Shown here piece after piece: positions 14,905 to 24,436 of a DNA stretch of 64,000 bases (within the stretch, counting starts at the first letter, position 1; each line of letters opens with the position of its first letter). The position numbers were made by a program, and so were the translations under genes. The notes under the pieces are model-generated. The model did not search any database, was not told the origin of the DNA, and saw nothing but the letters and a program-made list of their open reading frames with translations. The stretch is from Anabaena sp. UHCC 0187 (GTDB taxonomy: Bacteria; Cyanobacteriota; Cyanobacteriia; Cyanobacteriales; Nostocaceae): positions 459,355 through 523,354 of the forward strand of contig NZ_VILB01000011.1 of NCBI RefSeq assembly GCF_009712035.1, in the 5' to 3' direction.

Positions 14905-16752
14905 ATGAAAAAACTTATATTATTGTGCTTGTTTGTCATCGGACTGACTGCTGCGGTATGGGGGTTTCTGAATTTTCAGGGACTAGCAGCTAAAGGTGAC
15001 TTCGAGACAATTTTACTCGATTTTCGGGAAGATAGATTAGAAACTGACATTCAAAAGGATTTACAAGCGATCGCCCAACAATATCATGTTACTCCCCAAC
15101 TGGATAATAAATATTCAGCAGCGGATCATGTCTATATTATCAAAGGGGATCGCCAAAGACTCACAGATTTAAAAAAATCTCCCTTTGCCAAAGTTACAGA
15201 ATTTATCGAACCAAATTACATTTACAGAACCGTACCCGAAGGAAAAGCTACTTGGTTGGGAGAACTATTAGCACCCGAAAACGACAAAGAACCCACTTCC
15301 TCTTTAATCGGTCCCAATGACCAATATTACAGCAAACAGTGGAATTTGCACAAAATCGGCATAGAAGCCGCATGGACGCGGAGTAAAGGTAGTGGCATCA
15401 CCGTTGCCGTCATTGATACTGGTATTACCAAAGTCCGCGACTTAAATGAAACCAAATTTGTCAAAGGCTATGATTTTGTCAACGACACAGAAGCAGCCAA
15501 AGACGACAACGGCCATGGAACTCATGTCGCCGGTACAGTAGCCCAAGCTACCAATAACGCCTATGGTGTCGCGGGAGTGGCCTATGAAGCCAGCCTCATG
15601 CCCTTAAAGGTCTTAAATGCTGACGGTGCAGGAACAGTAGCCGATATTGCCGAAGCCATTAAATTTGCGGCTGATAACGGTGCAGATATCATTAACATGA
15701 GTTTAGGTGGTGGTGGTGCCAGCCAACTCATGGAAGATGCTGTTAAATACGCCCATAACAAAGGTGTAACTATCATTGCCGCTGCCGGAAATGAAGACAC
15801 CAACGGCGTTAGCTATCCTGCCCGTTATGATCATGTTATCGGTGTTTCCGCCTTTGGAGCAGACGGCGAAAGAGCATCCTATTCTAATTATGGTGCTGGT
15901 GTGGATATTTCTGCCCCTGGGGGGAGTGAAACCGGGACAATTCTCCAAGAAACTATTAATGAAGAAGGAGAAGGTGTATTTCTGGGACTTCAAGGCACAA
16001 GTATGGCTTCTCCCCACGTTGCAGGTGTAGCGGCATTAATCAAAGCCTTGGGAATCAAAGAACCCGATGAAATTTTACAGGTTTTGCAACAGTCAGCCAG
16101 AGTCATTCAAGATGACGGTTTAAACTATTATGGGGCTGGACAACTTAACGCCGAAGCAGCGGTTAAATTAGCCAGTGACGGCATCATTAGTGTTCCCGAC
16201 TTTTTCCGCTGGTTGCGAGAACAGGGCTATCTGAATCCCGGCTTTTGGATAGATGGCGGGGCGATCGCTTTAGTGCCTAAAATATTAATGGTGGTAGGTT
16301 CTTATCTCCTCGCTTGGTTCTTACGGGTTTACTTTCCCTTCGCTTGGAGTTGGTCTTTATCTAGTGGTTTAATTTTTGGTAGTTCTGGCTTATTCTTCCT
16401 CAAGGGATTTTATATCTTTGATCTTCCTCAATGGCCTTTCCGGGTTTTAGGTAGTTCCATTCCCGAACTAGGCAACACTTTACAGGGAACGGACGCATTA
16501 AATCCGCTTTTTGCCAGTGTCTTAATTCCCTTTGTGTTAATAGCCTTATTTTTAGGACATCCCACTGGGAAATTGTTTGCAATTGGTGTCACTTTAGGAA
16601 TAACAGCTTTCTTAACAGTTAGTGCAGTTTATGATCCCGCTGTTTGGGGTTTAGGAAATAGTAACCTAGCCCGAATTTTCCTTCTTGTTAATGCTTTACT
16701 TTGTTACGGACTAGCTCGTTTAGCATTGAAAAACAACGGACAAACTGCTTAA
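14905..16752 (+). CDS. Membrane-anchored subtilisin-like serine protease (S8)
   Basis: About 615 residues from ATG 14905 (an in-frame GTG lies two codons upstream). Order: signal/anchor helix at 3-20, an I9-like propeptide region (QRLTDLKKSPFAKVTEFIEP), the S8 catalytic domain about 145-425, and a C-terminal membrane domain with about four helices (450-610). Catalytic triad: Asp171 (VAVIDTGIT), His207 (NGHGTHVAGT), Ser366 (QGTSMASPHVAG); oxyanion Asn in AAAGNEDTNG. The C-terminal membrane bundle is unusual for secreted subtilases and would tether the enzyme. Monocistronic, with repeat DNA downstream. Substrate unknown. Confidence 0.92.
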   Translation: MKKLILLCLFVIGLTAAVWGFLNFQGLAAKGDFETILLDFREDRLETDIQKDLQAIAQQYHVTPQLDNKYSAADHVYIIKGDRQRLTDLKKSPFAKVTEFIEPNYIYRTVPEGKATWLGELLAPENDKEPTSSLIGPNDQYYSKQWNLHKIGIEAAWTRSKGSGITVAVIDTGITKVRDLNETKFVKGYDFVNDTEAAKDDNGHGTHVAGTVAQATNNAYGVAGVAYEASLMPLKVLNADGAGTVADIAEAIKFAADNGADIINMSLGGGGASQLMEDAVKYAHNKGVTIIAAAGNEDTNGVSYPARYDHVIGVSAFGADGERASYSNYGAGVDISAPGGSETGTILQETINEEGEGVFLGLQGTSMASPHVAGVAALIKALGIKEPDEILQVLQQSARVIQDDGLNYYGAGQLNAEAAVKLASDGIISVPDFFRWLREQGYLNPGFWIDGGAIALVPKILMVVGSYLLAWFLRVYFPFAWSWSLSSGLIFGSSGLFFLKGFYIFDLPQWPFRVLGSSIPELGNTLQGTDALNPLFASVLIPFVLIALFLGHPTGKLFAIGVTLGITAFLTVSAVYDPAVWGLGNSNLARIFLLVNALLCYGLARLALKNNGQTA

Positions 16753-16857
16753 TTGGTAATGGGTAATGGGTAATTGGTAATTGGTAATTTTTTCCTCTTA
16801 CCTCTTACCTCTTACCTAACAACTGACAACTAACAACTAACAACTAACAAATGACAA
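16753..16857. repeat. Heptamer tandem repeats (STRR type)
   Basis: Runs of GGTAATG/GGTAATT, then CCTCTTA, then CAACTAA units, typical short tandemly repeated repetitive sequences of heterocystous cyanobacteria. The last unit, AAATGACAAATG, runs straight into and supplies the ATG of the next gene. Similar tracts lie at 20686-20760, 22162-22225, 24404-24436, 37624-37672 and 60765-60832. Confidence 0.85.
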
Positions 16858-17085
16858 ATGACTATTACAATTACTGGTACTATCGAACGTCGAAATATTG
16901 GACTTGGTGCTTGGGCTTTGATCACAGAAGATGGTGTGACTTACGAAATTCCCAAAAGTTCTGATAAAAATCTATTAAAATCAGGACAAAAAGCCACAGT
17001 TATAGGAAAAGTCCGAGAAGATTTAATGACAACGGCAATGATTGGATCTGTTTTAGAAGTTCAGTCTTTTGAAGTGATGACATAA
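16858..17085 (+). CDS. Small beta-rich conserved protein
   Basis: 75 residues with a pattern GTIERRNIGLGAWALITEDG, then TYEI and KATVIGKVREDLMTTAMIG, suggestive of a small OB-like beta barrel with no signal peptide. No named function; small proteins of this kind are frequent in Nostocales. The start codon is embedded in a heptamer repeat and lacks a Shine-Dalgarno sequence. The gene is followed by a hairpin-rich region. Confidence 0.65.
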   Translation: MTITITGTIERRNIGLGAWALITEDGVTYEIPKSSDKNLLKSGQKATVIGKVREDLMTTAMIGSVLEVQSFEVMT

Positions 17086-17203
17086 TCAAGATGATGATTC
17101 TCCCCAAAAATTTCATCTTTAGTTAGCTTTAGCTTACTTTTGATATTAGCCTGAGAATTCATTCTAAGGCGGACTCACGGGCAATGGTAATATTTAAACC
17201 CGT

Positions 17204-17251
17204 CTGGGAATGAATTCCCAGTCTCATAACGAAAGTCGGCTCAAGCCGACT
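17204..17251. repeat. Twin hairpin repeat
   Basis: CTGGGAATGAATTCCCAG at 17204-17221 and AGTCGGCTCAAGCCGACT at 17234-17251 each fold into a stem of 7-8 bp. Part of a cyanobacterial intergenic repeat family; they lie between the small protein gene and the decayed PEP-CTERM gene. Confidence 0.65.
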
Positions 17252-17287
17252 CAAAGATGTTTATTATGTTTTATCTATAAAATCAAA

Positions 17288-17546
17288 CTAAGCCTCAACC
17301 GATACCATGCGTTTTTTAGCAAGATGGTTTCTGCGGACTTTAGCAGCACCAAAGCAAATACCTAATGTTGCTATTCCCACAGCCGAGTTAAACTCAAAGG
17401 GAACAGGTGTAGCAGTATATCCCGAAACTGAAAATTGAAATTAAGAGCATGAGCAGGGGTAGCAGCTAACAAAACATAAGCCATAAATCCAGCCATAGCA
17501 AGGGTTTTGGCGATTATAAGGGGGTAGAGATCTTCATCTTGATCAT
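17288..17546 (-). pseudogene. Decayed short PEP-CTERM protein gene (two frameshifts)
   Basis: On the minus strand three frames together spell a short exported protein. Frame 1 from ATG 17546 reads MIKMKISTPL then stops; frame 2 continues with IAKTLAMAGFMAYVLLAATP and AHALNFNF, a signal peptide; frame 3 gives SGYTATPVPFEFNSAVGIAT then LGICFGAAKVRRN to a TAG at 17288, the cyanobacterial PEP-CTERM sorting tail (PFEF, hydrophobic helix, basic end). The first shift is at a run of five C around 17520, the second near 17428. No single frame encodes the protein. An ATG at 17496 could still express the signal peptide alone. Confidence 0.7.
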
Positions 17547-17655
17547 GACTATCAAATCCTCATATTTGCCTAACTCCATGAGTTTAAACTAAGTGCGTAG
17601 TGAAAACAAGCACTAAAATAATTATTTCTTATCTAGAAAAAATACTGAAAAACCC

Positions 17656-17688
17656 AGATCCCCGACTTCTTCAAAAAGTTGAGGATCT
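17656..17688. repeat. Decayed AGATCCCCGACTTCTT hairpin repeat
   Basis: Third and most degenerate member of the family at 41333-41365 and 43204-43236: outer arms AGATCCCC and GAGGATCT remain with one mismatch, the inner stem is eroded. Confidence 0.65.
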
Positions 17689-17793
17689 TCAAATCAAAAA
17701 TTCAATTCTTTAGTTTATATAAAATCACATTTAAGTTATGAAATTCCCTTTCTAAGATAGAAGCAGGAACATGACCCCATAGCAGCAAACAAC

Positions 17794-18825
17794 ATGACTC
17801 AAGTATCAGAACCTTTAGATTTGTCCACAGATAAAGCTCTAGACCGTGATTGTACAACATTATCCCGCCACGTCCTCCAGCAACTCCAGAGTTTTGGACC
17901 AGACGCACAGGATTTAAGTGCGCTCATGAATCGCATCGCTTTAGCGGGTAAATTAGTTGCCCGTCGCTTGAGTCGCGCTGGTTTAATGGAAGGGGTGCTG
18001 GGATTTACTGGAGAAGTCAACGTCCAGGGAGAATCCGTGAAAAAGATGGATGTTTACGCCAATGAAGTATTTATTTCCGTCTTCAAGCAAAGCGGCTTAG
18101 TTTGTCGTCTGGCTTCCGAAGAGATGGAAAAACCCTACTACATCCCCGAAAACTGCCCCATTGGTCGTTATACGCTTCTTTATGACCCCATTGACGGCTC
18201 ATCTAACACAGATAACAATCTCAGTTTAGGTTCTATCTTTGCCATTCGTCAGCAAGAAGGAGAAGATGCTGATGGTGAAGCCAAGGATCTACTTACAAAT
18301 GGCCGCAAGCAATTAGCAGCAGGATATATTCTTTATGGACCAAGCACCATGCTAGTTTATAGCATAGGTACAGGTGTACATTCATTCATTCTTGATCCTA
18401 GCTTAGGTGAGTTTATTCTCTGTCAAGAAAATATCAAAATGCCAGATCATGCCGCCACCTATAGCGTTAATGATGGTAACTTCTGGCAATGGGATGAATC
18501 TTTTCGAGAATATATCCGTTATGTTCACCGCACAGAAGGCTATAGTTCCCGTTACAGTGGCGCAATGGTCAGCGATATTCACAGAATTTTATTACAGGGT
18601 GGGGTATTTCTCTATCCAGGAACACTACAAAAACCAGAGGGTAAATTACGTTTGCTGTATGAAACTGCTCCCTTAGCATTTTTAATTGAACAAGCTGGGG
18701 GTATAGCGACTACAGGAACAATGGATATTTTAGATGTAGTTCCTACCAAACTGCACCAGCGGACACCGTTAATTATTGGTAGTAAAGAAAATGTCGCCAA
18801 GGTGATGTCTTTTATTAAAAGCTAA
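17794..18825 (+). CDS. fbp: Fructose-1,6-bisphosphatase class I
   Basis: Hydrolyses fructose-1,6-bisphosphate to fructose-6-phosphate in gluconeogenesis and the Calvin cycle. 343 residues. Seen: LASEEMEKP and the metal/phosphate motif [53 protein letters not shown]: complete class I enzyme. It lacks the long Cys-rich redox insertion of plant chloroplast FBPase, as usual in cyanobacteria. First gene of the fbp-zwf-opcA group; spacer to zwf is 323 bp. In other Nostocales tal sits in that spacer; it is absent here. Confidence 0.96.
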   Translation: MTQVSEPLDLSTDKALDRDCTTLSRHVLQQLQSFGPDAQDLSALMNRIALAGKLVARRLSRAGLMEGVLGFTGEVNVQGESVKKMDVYANEVFISVFKQSGLVCRLASEEMEKPYYIPENCPIGRYTLLYDPIDGSSNTDNNLSLGSIFAIRQQEGEDADGEAKDLLTNGRKQLAAGYILYGPSTMLVYSIGTGVHSFILDPSLGEFILCQENIKMPDHAATYSVNDGNFWQWDESFREYIRYVHRTEGYSSRYSGAMVSDIHRILLQGGVFLYPGTLQKPEGKLRLLYETAPLAFLIEQAGGIATTGTMDILDVVPTKLHQRTPLIIGSKENVAKVMSFIKS

Positions 18826-19148
18826 ATTTGTGGTTTTGAGCGATCGCTAGTTGAATTACCCATCAAAACCTTAAAACACTCCAACATCAACAGCAATATC
18901 AGTGCCGTCATGAAACAATGACCAGAGTAAAGCATTGATTAACTTAAATTCTGTATTGATGTACCTACAATCTCCCGTCTGTGTACCGTCTGTGTCATTC
19001 CTGAACTCTTTAAAAAGCCAAGTCAAGCTATTCTCACCTGTAGAGGGAATTGGGGAATCAGAGAAAGATAAAGAAATCAGGAAAATCTTTACTTTCCCCT
19101 CTTACCTAAACCCCAACCCCAAATCTAAAATCTAAAATCTAAAATCCT
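18826..19148. other. fbp-zwf spacer (323 bp) lacking tal, ending in heptamer repeats
   Basis: No transaldolase coding remnant was recognised. It contains a HIP1 site near 18840 and, at 19121-19147, four AAAATCT heptamers ending two bases before the zwf ATG. Confidence 0.6.
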
Positions 19149-20678
19149 ATGGTCAGTTTGTTAGAAAATCCATTGCGGGCTGGACTACAGCAGCAAGGAA
19201 TGCCCGAACCACAAATAATTGTCATCTTTGGCGCGTCTGGAGATTTAACTTGGCGGAAATTAGTCCCAGCATTATACAAATTGCGGAGAGAAAGACGGAT
19301 TCCCGCAGAAACCACCATTGTGGGCGTAGCCCGTCGGGAATGGAGTCATGAATACTTCCGTGAGCAGATGCAAAAAGGCATGGAAGAAGCTCATGCTGGT
19401 GTAGAACTAGGTGAACTTTGGCAAGACTTTTCTCAAGGTTTGTTTTACTGTCCTGGGAACATAGACGACCCCGCAGGTTATCAAAAACTCAAAACCCTAT
19501 TAGCTGAACTAGACGAGAAACGGGGAACACGCGGAAACCGGATGTTCTACCTTTCCGTTGCCCCCAACTTCTTCCCTGAAGCTATTAAGCAGCTAGGGTT
19601 AGGGGGAATGTTAGATGATCCCGAAAAACATCGTCTCGTGATCGAAAAACCCTTTGGACGTGACTTAGCTTCCGCCCAAAACCTCAACCAAGTAGTCCAA
19701 AAGTTTTGTAAAGAAAACCAAGTTTATCGCATTGACCACTACTTAGGTAAAGAAACAGTCCAAAACTTGCTGGTTTTCCGCTTTGCCAATGCCATTTTTG
19801 AACCTTTGTGGAATCGGCAATTTGTTGACCACGTACAAATCACTGTAGCTGAAACCGTAGGCGTTGAAGACCGGGCTGGCTATTATGAAAGTGCCGGTGC
19901 ATTGCGGGATATGTTGCAAAACCACCTCATGCAGCTTTACTGTTTAACGGCTATGGAAGCGCCCAACGCTATGGATGCTGATAGTATCCGTACAGAAAAG
20001 GTGAAGGTGCTACGAGCTACTCGATTAGCGGATGTTCATGATTTGTCAAAATCAGCAATTCGTGGCCAGTACAGCGCCGGCTGGATGAAAGGACAACAGG
20101 TAGAAGGGTATCGAAATGAACCAGGAGTTAATCCTGAATCCACCACCCCCACCTATGTAGCTATGAAGTTTATGGTGGATAACTGGCGTTGGAAAGGTGT
20201 TCCTTTCTACCTGCGGACTGGCAAGCGGATGCCAAAAAAAGTCAGTGAAATTGCCATTCACTTCCGCGAAGTTCCTGCCAGAATGTTCCCCTCCGCTTCT
20301 CAACAAGCAAGTCCCAACGTTTTGACCATGCGGATACAACCCAATGAAGGGATTTCCCTGCGGTTTGATGTGAAAATGCCCGGTGGCGATTTCCGTACCC
20401 GTTCCGTAGATATGGATTTTAGCTATGGTTCTTTTGGGATTTCAGCTACAAGTGACGCCTATGACCGCCTTTTCCTTGATTGTATGATGGGCGACCAAAC
20501 TTTATTTACACGGGCGGATGAAGTAGAAGCTGCTTGGCAAGTAGTTACACCAGCCCTATCTGTATGGGATTTACCCGCAGATCCGGCTACAGTGCCTCAG
20601 TATGAAGCTGGTACATGGGAACCAACAGAAGCAGAATTATTAATTAACCAAGACGGCCGCCGTTGGCGCAGACTTTAA
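19149..20678 (+). CDS. zwf: Glucose-6-phosphate 1-dehydrogenase
   Basis: Oxidises glucose-6-phosphate to 6-phosphogluconolactone with NADP+, first step of the oxidative pentose phosphate pathway, the main source of reductant in the dark and in heterocysts. 509 residues, full length. Seen: nucleotide-binding [19 protein letters not shown], active-site [13 protein letters not shown], and substrate region [15 protein letters not shown]. In cyanobacteria the enzyme is thiol-regulated and needs OpcA, encoded next downstream. ATG at 19149 follows a heptamer repeat without a clear ribosome site. Confidence 0.97.
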   Translation: MVSLLENPLRAGLQQQGMPEPQIIVIFGASGDLTWRKLVPALYKLRRERRIPAETTIVGVARREWSHEYFREQMQKGMEEAHAGVELGELWQDFSQGLFYCPGNIDDPAGYQKLKTLLAELDEKRGTRGNRMFYLSVAPNFFPEAIKQLGLGGMLDDPEKHRLVIEKPFGRDLASAQNLNQVVQKFCKENQVYRIDHYLGKETVQNLLVFRFANAIFEPLWNRQFVDHVQITVAETVGVEDRAGYYESAGALRDMLQNHLMQLYCLTAMEAPNAMDADSIRTEKVKVLRATRLADVHDLSKSAIRGQYSAGWMKGQQVEGYRNEPGVNPESTTPTYVAMKFMVDNWRWKGVPFYLRTGKRMPKKVSEIAIHFREVPARMFPSASQQASPNVLTMRIQPNEGISLRFDVKMPGGDFRTRSVDMDFSYGSFGISATSDAYDRLFLDCMMGDQTLFTRADEVEAAWQVVTPALSVWDLPADPATVPQYEAGTWEPTEAELLINQDGRRWRRL

Positions 20679-20685
20679 GTATTTG

Positions 20686-20760
20686 GGTAATGGGTAATAG
20701 GTAATGGGTAATGGGCAAATAAATCTTACCAATTACCAATCACCAATTACCAATCACCAG
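20686..20760. repeat. Heptamer repeats between zwf and opcA
   Basis: GGTAATG-type units (TGGGTAATAGGTAATGGGTA) followed by their reverse complement (ACCAATTACCAATCACCAAT), so the tract can fold back on itself. Confidence 0.8.
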
Positions 20761-20787
20761 TTTTTTACTCACAATCCAAAATAGACT

Positions 20788-22161
20788 ATGATTTCCCAAG
20801 CACCAACAATTTTTTCTTTGCAAGCGCCCAAGGATGTTTCCCTCAGCGAAATTGAAGTGGAACTCACTAAAGTTTGGCAAAGTTACGGTATTCAAGGGGA
20901 AGACGGTGGTTTACCCGCTGCTACCCGTGCAACAACATTTACTTTAGTGGTTTACGAACCCGAAGAAACCCAGTATTTGTTAACTGCGACAGGCTTTTAT
21001 AATGGTCCGGTTGATGGCATTTTGGGACCCCAAACCAAAACAGCCTTACAAGAATTACAGAAAAAGCATCATCTTCCAGAAACTGGTAGTGCTACACCAG
21101 AAACTCTCACGGCTTTGCGCCAAGAGTATTTCCAAAAGCAGCAAACTGGACCCAAGGGAGATAATCATGGTGCAGCTATGGGCTATACTTTCAGTCCTAC
21201 CAGTCCCACCATTGCTGACGAAATTGCTATCCGTAACCCTTGCCGAATCATTGCTTTATGTCCCATTGCTGGGGATGATGAAGGGGTAAAGGCACAAGTT
21301 TCTGCCTATTGTCCAATTCAAAAGCAATCTTCTAGCACTCTTGTCTGCTGTGAATATATTACTCTCACTGGGACTGCTGGGGCTTTAGAACGCATTGGGG
21401 GGATGATTCCCGCTTTGTTAATTGGTGGTTTACCTAAGTTCCTTTGGTGGAAAGCTACACCTGATGCTGCTAACCCTCTATTCAAACGTTTAGCGGCAGT
21501 TTGCAATAATGTCATTGTTGATTCTTGCAACTTTAATACACCAGAAGATGATTTACTCAGCTTGCAAAAGTTAGTAGAATCTGGTGTACCTCTGGCTGAT
21601 TTGAATTGGCGGCGGTTGTCAGCATGGCAAGAGTTGACAGCACAAGCTTTTGATGCGCCTAATCGTCGCGCTGCGCTCAAAGAAATTGATCGTGTCAATA
21701 TTGATTATGAAAAAGGCAATGCTGCTCAAGCATTGTTGTATTTGGGTTGGTTAGCTAATCGCTTGGAATGGCAGCCAGTTTCCTATCGGCAGGAAAACGG
21801 TGATTATGATATCACATACATTAAATTCCTGTCTCAAGACCAAAAACACATAGAAGCCGAGTTAGCAGGTGTTCCCATTGCTGATATGGGCGAAATTATT
21901 GGTGATTTAATTGGTTTGCGCTTGAGTTCTACCAATCCTCAAGCTAATTGTGGAACTGTGATTTGTTCAGAAACTGGCGGTTGTATGCGAATGGAAACTC
22001 ATGGTGGCGCTCAGTCTTCTGGGTTGTTCCAACAGGTCAGTTCTCTTTCGGAACAAAAGGCAGAAGCGTTGTTAAGTCAACAGGTACAACGCTGGGGACG
22101 TGAGGCTTTATTTGAAGACAGTCTAACTGTCATTGGTAACACTATTAAATTAGGCAAATAG
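20788..22161 (+). CDS. opcA: OpcA, glucose-6-phosphate dehydrogenase assembly/activation protein
   Basis: Allosteric effector needed for active tetrameric G6PDH; target of thioredoxin. 457 residues: an N-terminal region, a peptidoglycan-binding-like helical module about 50-110 (TGFYNGPVDGILGPQTKTAL), then the OpcA domain from about 140. The Cys cluster NCGTVICSETGGCMRME near 390-405 is the likely redox-sensitive region. The PG-binding-like module in a cytosolic protein is odd but I believe it is normal for cyanobacterial OpcA. Lies 109 bp after zwf on the same strand. Confidence 0.94.
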   Translation: MISQAPTIFSLQAPKDVSLSEIEVELTKVWQSYGIQGEDGGLPAATRATTFTLVVYEPEETQYLLTATGFYNGPVDGILGPQTKTALQELQKKHHLPETGSATPETLTALRQEYFQKQQTGPKGDNHGAAMGYTFSPTSPTIADEIAIRNPCRIIALCPIAGDDEGVKAQVSAYCPIQKQSSSTLVCCEYITLTGTAGALERIGGMIPALLIGGLPKFLWWKATPDAANPLFKRLAAVCNNVIVDSCNFNTPEDDLLSLQKLVESGVPLADLNWRRLSAWQELTAQAFDAPNRRAALKEIDRVNIDYEKGNAAQALLYLGWLANRLEWQPVSYRQENGDYDITYIKFLSQDQKHIEAELAGVPIADMGEIIGDLIGLRLSSTNPQANCGTVICSETGGCMRMETHGGAQSSGLFQQVSSLSEQKAEALLSQQVQRWGREALFEDSLTVIGNTIKLGK

Positions 22162-22236
22162 TTAATTGGTAATGGGTAATGGGTAATTGGTAATATTCTT
22201 GCCTCTTGCCTCTTGCCTCTTGCCTTTTCTAAACAT

Positions 22237-22259
22237 TAAAAAACCCGGCTAAACCGGGC
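22237..22259 (-). terminator. Rho-independent terminator for the minus-strand membrane gene
   Basis: On the minus strand GCCCGGTTTAGCCGGG folds into a 5-bp GC stem (CCCGG/CCGGG) followed by TTTTTTAATG. It sits 36 bp beyond the stop of the gene at 22295-22669. It also lies between the convergent opcA and that gene. Confidence 0.8.
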
Positions 22260-22294
22260 AGATGTACTGTTTGTCGAGTTTTAGCTAATGATAA

Positions 22295-22669
22295 TTATTG
22301 GTTGATTTCACAAGTTAAAGGACAAGCTGCATAAACAGTGGTTTGGGCTTTTTCAGCTTTACCATGCAACCAACTTAACCATTTTATTTGCGTAGGATGA
22401 ATACCTTTAGCCGTTAGCACTCCAGCAGCAATTAATACTGCCATAACATTAAACATTACTAAACCACCTGCCACAATTAACACGGCACTAGCAGGCATCA
22501 CAGATTGCAAAACAATAGACAATAGACAACCAACTGTAGCCATCAATACAACCAATGGAAAGCCGACGACTAACAAGCACACTGCCAATGTAAATGTCCA
22601 GATTAAAAAGCTTTTCATCATTAACAAGGAGTCGGTCTGACCTAGATTAGAGCTTTGAGCAGAAACCAT
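22295..22669 (-). CDS. Small membrane protein of unknown function
   Basis: 124 residues with two strongly hydrophobic segments, about 19-55 (SFLIWTFTLAVCLLVVGFPL) and 60-85 (SAVLIVAGGLVMFNVMAVLI), then a soluble tail with two Cys (AACPLTCEINQ). Topology probably two or three helices. No named domain. Clean stand-alone gene with its own terminator and a ribosome site AGGAGGAAAAGTC just before ATG 22669. An inner ATG (MMKSFL) lies 16 codons in. Confidence 0.75.
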   Translation of the reverse strand: MVSAQSSNLGQTDSLLMMKSFLIWTFTLAVCLLVVGFPLVVLMATVGCLLSIVLQSVMPASAVLIVAGGLVMFNVMAVLIAAGVLTAKGIHPTQIKWLSWLHGKAEKAQTTVYAACPLTCEINQ

Positions 22670-23146
22670 GACTTTTCCTCCTAATACACAGCAAGTTTAA
22701 ATTTCAGTTGTTGATCACTCGAAAGCGAATTAACTGATTTTGATTTTGTTTCAGTGAAATTTAGTATATAAAACCTTAGCTCCAAAATGAGCATTTCTTT
22801 ACTAAAGTTTACAGTTGATTTTTTCTACTTATGAATGAGAATTCACATATACCCACAGGTAGGGAAAAGAGTTGTGGTCTATGCCTTGAGAAATATAGCC
22901 TAATGATAGATGAGAAGCAGATATTGATCCCCGCCATCGGACTTGCCAGATGCTTAACATTTCTTATAGCAAACTGGATTGTTTCTCATAATTCATAAAG
23001 AAGTGAGAAAACACAGATAACAGGTGACGGGTAATTCTAAATTTTCCGCGCATTTACCCATCTCTTTGTCTGCAATCACTTATATTATTAGTTACAGCTA
23101 CTTTATGATTTTAGCAATTAGTTAAATTTTCCATCTACCAAAATAT
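22670..23146. other. Non-coding divergent region upstream of pilT (477 bp)
   Basis: No coding frame with protein-like composition and no repeat family recognised. It must hold the promoters of both the small membrane protein and the pilT-like gene. A TATAAAACC box near 22766 is AT-rich but has no clear partner. Confidence 0.4.
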
Positions 23147-24403
23147 ATGACAGAACCACAAGCACGCAGAATGCCACCGCCACCGCCACCATTACCAACA
23201 GCAACGGCAACAGGTCCGCTACCAACAGCACAGCGTCAAGGGGTAAATAATTTAGGAATGAATGCAGCACAGTCAACAATGACTGCACCTGTGGGCATAA
23301 ATCCAGCAGCAGCATCTTCAACTACCCCCACAAATAAAGCTTCAGGACTTACCTTGGCGCAGTTGATCAAAGAAGCATTTGATCAGGGTTACTCTGATGT
23401 TCACTTGGGAGTAGGAGAAATACCCCGCTTCCGCAGCCGGGGGGAGATTCAAACTACAAGTTATCCGGAAATTGATAAACCGACTTTTATGAGTTGGTTG
23501 CGGGAGATTCTCACAGATGCAGAAATTCAAAGGTTTCAAGAACAACTAGAATTTGATGGGGCGACTCAGTACGAATTTGCCCGTGTGCGGATTAATATCT
23601 TTGACTCCCTGCGTGGTTATGCCATGGTACTGCGGTTAATTCCTCTCAAAATTCTGTCTATGGAGCAATTGCGTTTACCACCAGTGTTTCGGGATATTTG
23701 TCATAGTCACAAAGGCTTGGTTTTGGTGACAGGGCCAACTGGTTCAGGTAAATCCACAACAATGGCAGCAATGGTTGATTATATCAATCGGGAGATGGCT
23801 AAACATATTATTACGATTGAAGATCCAGTAGAATTTGTTCACCAAAGTCGCAAGTCCCTAGTCAAACAACGGGAAGTGGGAATGCACACTTTGAAATTTG
23901 ATAACGCCTTAAAAGCAGCTTTGCGGGAAGATCCAGATTTGATTCTGGTGGGGGAAATGCGGGATAAGGAAACTGTGAATACTGCACTCAAAGCAGCGCA
24001 AACAGGTCACTTGGTGATGGGAACTCTGCACACCAATAGTGCTGTAAAAACTATTGAACGGATTCTCAATTTGTATTCCGGTGCAGAACAAGATGCCATG
24101 CGCGTAGCATTGGCGGAATCCTTAGTATGTGTTATTGCTCAAGGTTTATGCCGAACTACAGATGGCAAACGGGCAGCTTTTCATGATGTTCTCATTAATA
24201 CTGAAGCTGTCAAAGAATGGGTGAAAGACGGTAAGTATGATGAAATTGGAGAGTTAATGAAACAAGCCGGCTTTGATGGCATGGTGACAATGAATCAGTC
24301 ATTACTCAATCTTTACCAAGAAGGCCGAATTACTGAGGAAACAGCTTTGGAAATGTCGCCAACTCCCAATGAAATGGCGCAATTCCTCCGAGGTCGTGTT
24401 TAA
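23147..24403 (+). CDS. pilT: Type IV pilus retraction ATPase, PilT family
   Basis: Hexameric ATPase that depolymerises type IV pili, driving twitching/hormogonium motility and DNA uptake. 418 residues. Seen: Pro-rich unstructured head (RMPPPPPPLP, about 1-65) not found in enteric PilT, PAS-like N-terminal domain (GYSDVHLGVGEIPRFRSRG), Walker A GPTGSGKSTT, Asp box IITIEDPVEFVH, Walker B LILVGEMRD, His box GHLVMGTLHTNSA, and C-terminal AFHDVLINT. GEMRD in place of pure GEIRD is normal for PilT. Cyanobacteria have two or more pilT genes; which paralogue this is cannot be settled from sequence alone. Confidence 0.93.
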   Translation: MTEPQARRMPPPPPPLPTATATGPLPTAQRQGVNNLGMNAAQSTMTAPVGINPAAASSTTPTNKASGLTLAQLIKEAFDQGYSDVHLGVGEIPRFRSRGEIQTTSYPEIDKPTFMSWLREILTDAEIQRFQEQLEFDGATQYEFARVRINIFDSLRGYAMVLRLIPLKILSMEQLRLPPVFRDICHSHKGLVLVTGPTGSGKSTTMAAMVDYINREMAKHIITIEDPVEFVHQSRKSLVKQREVGMHTLKFDNALKAALREDPDLILVGEMRDKETVNTALKAAQTGHLVMGTLHTNSAVKTIERILNLYSGAEQDAMRVALAESLVCVIAQGLCRTTDGKRAAFHDVLINTEAVKEWVKDGKYDEIGELMKQAGFDGMVTMNQSLLNLYQEGRITEETALEMSPTPNEMAQFLRGRV

Positions 24404-24436
24404 TGGGTAATGGTAATCACCAATGACCAATGACCA

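Noticed and set aside
15582-16030. Several frames opposite or within the subtilisin catalytic domain
   Set aside because: Shadows of the conserved S8 domain.
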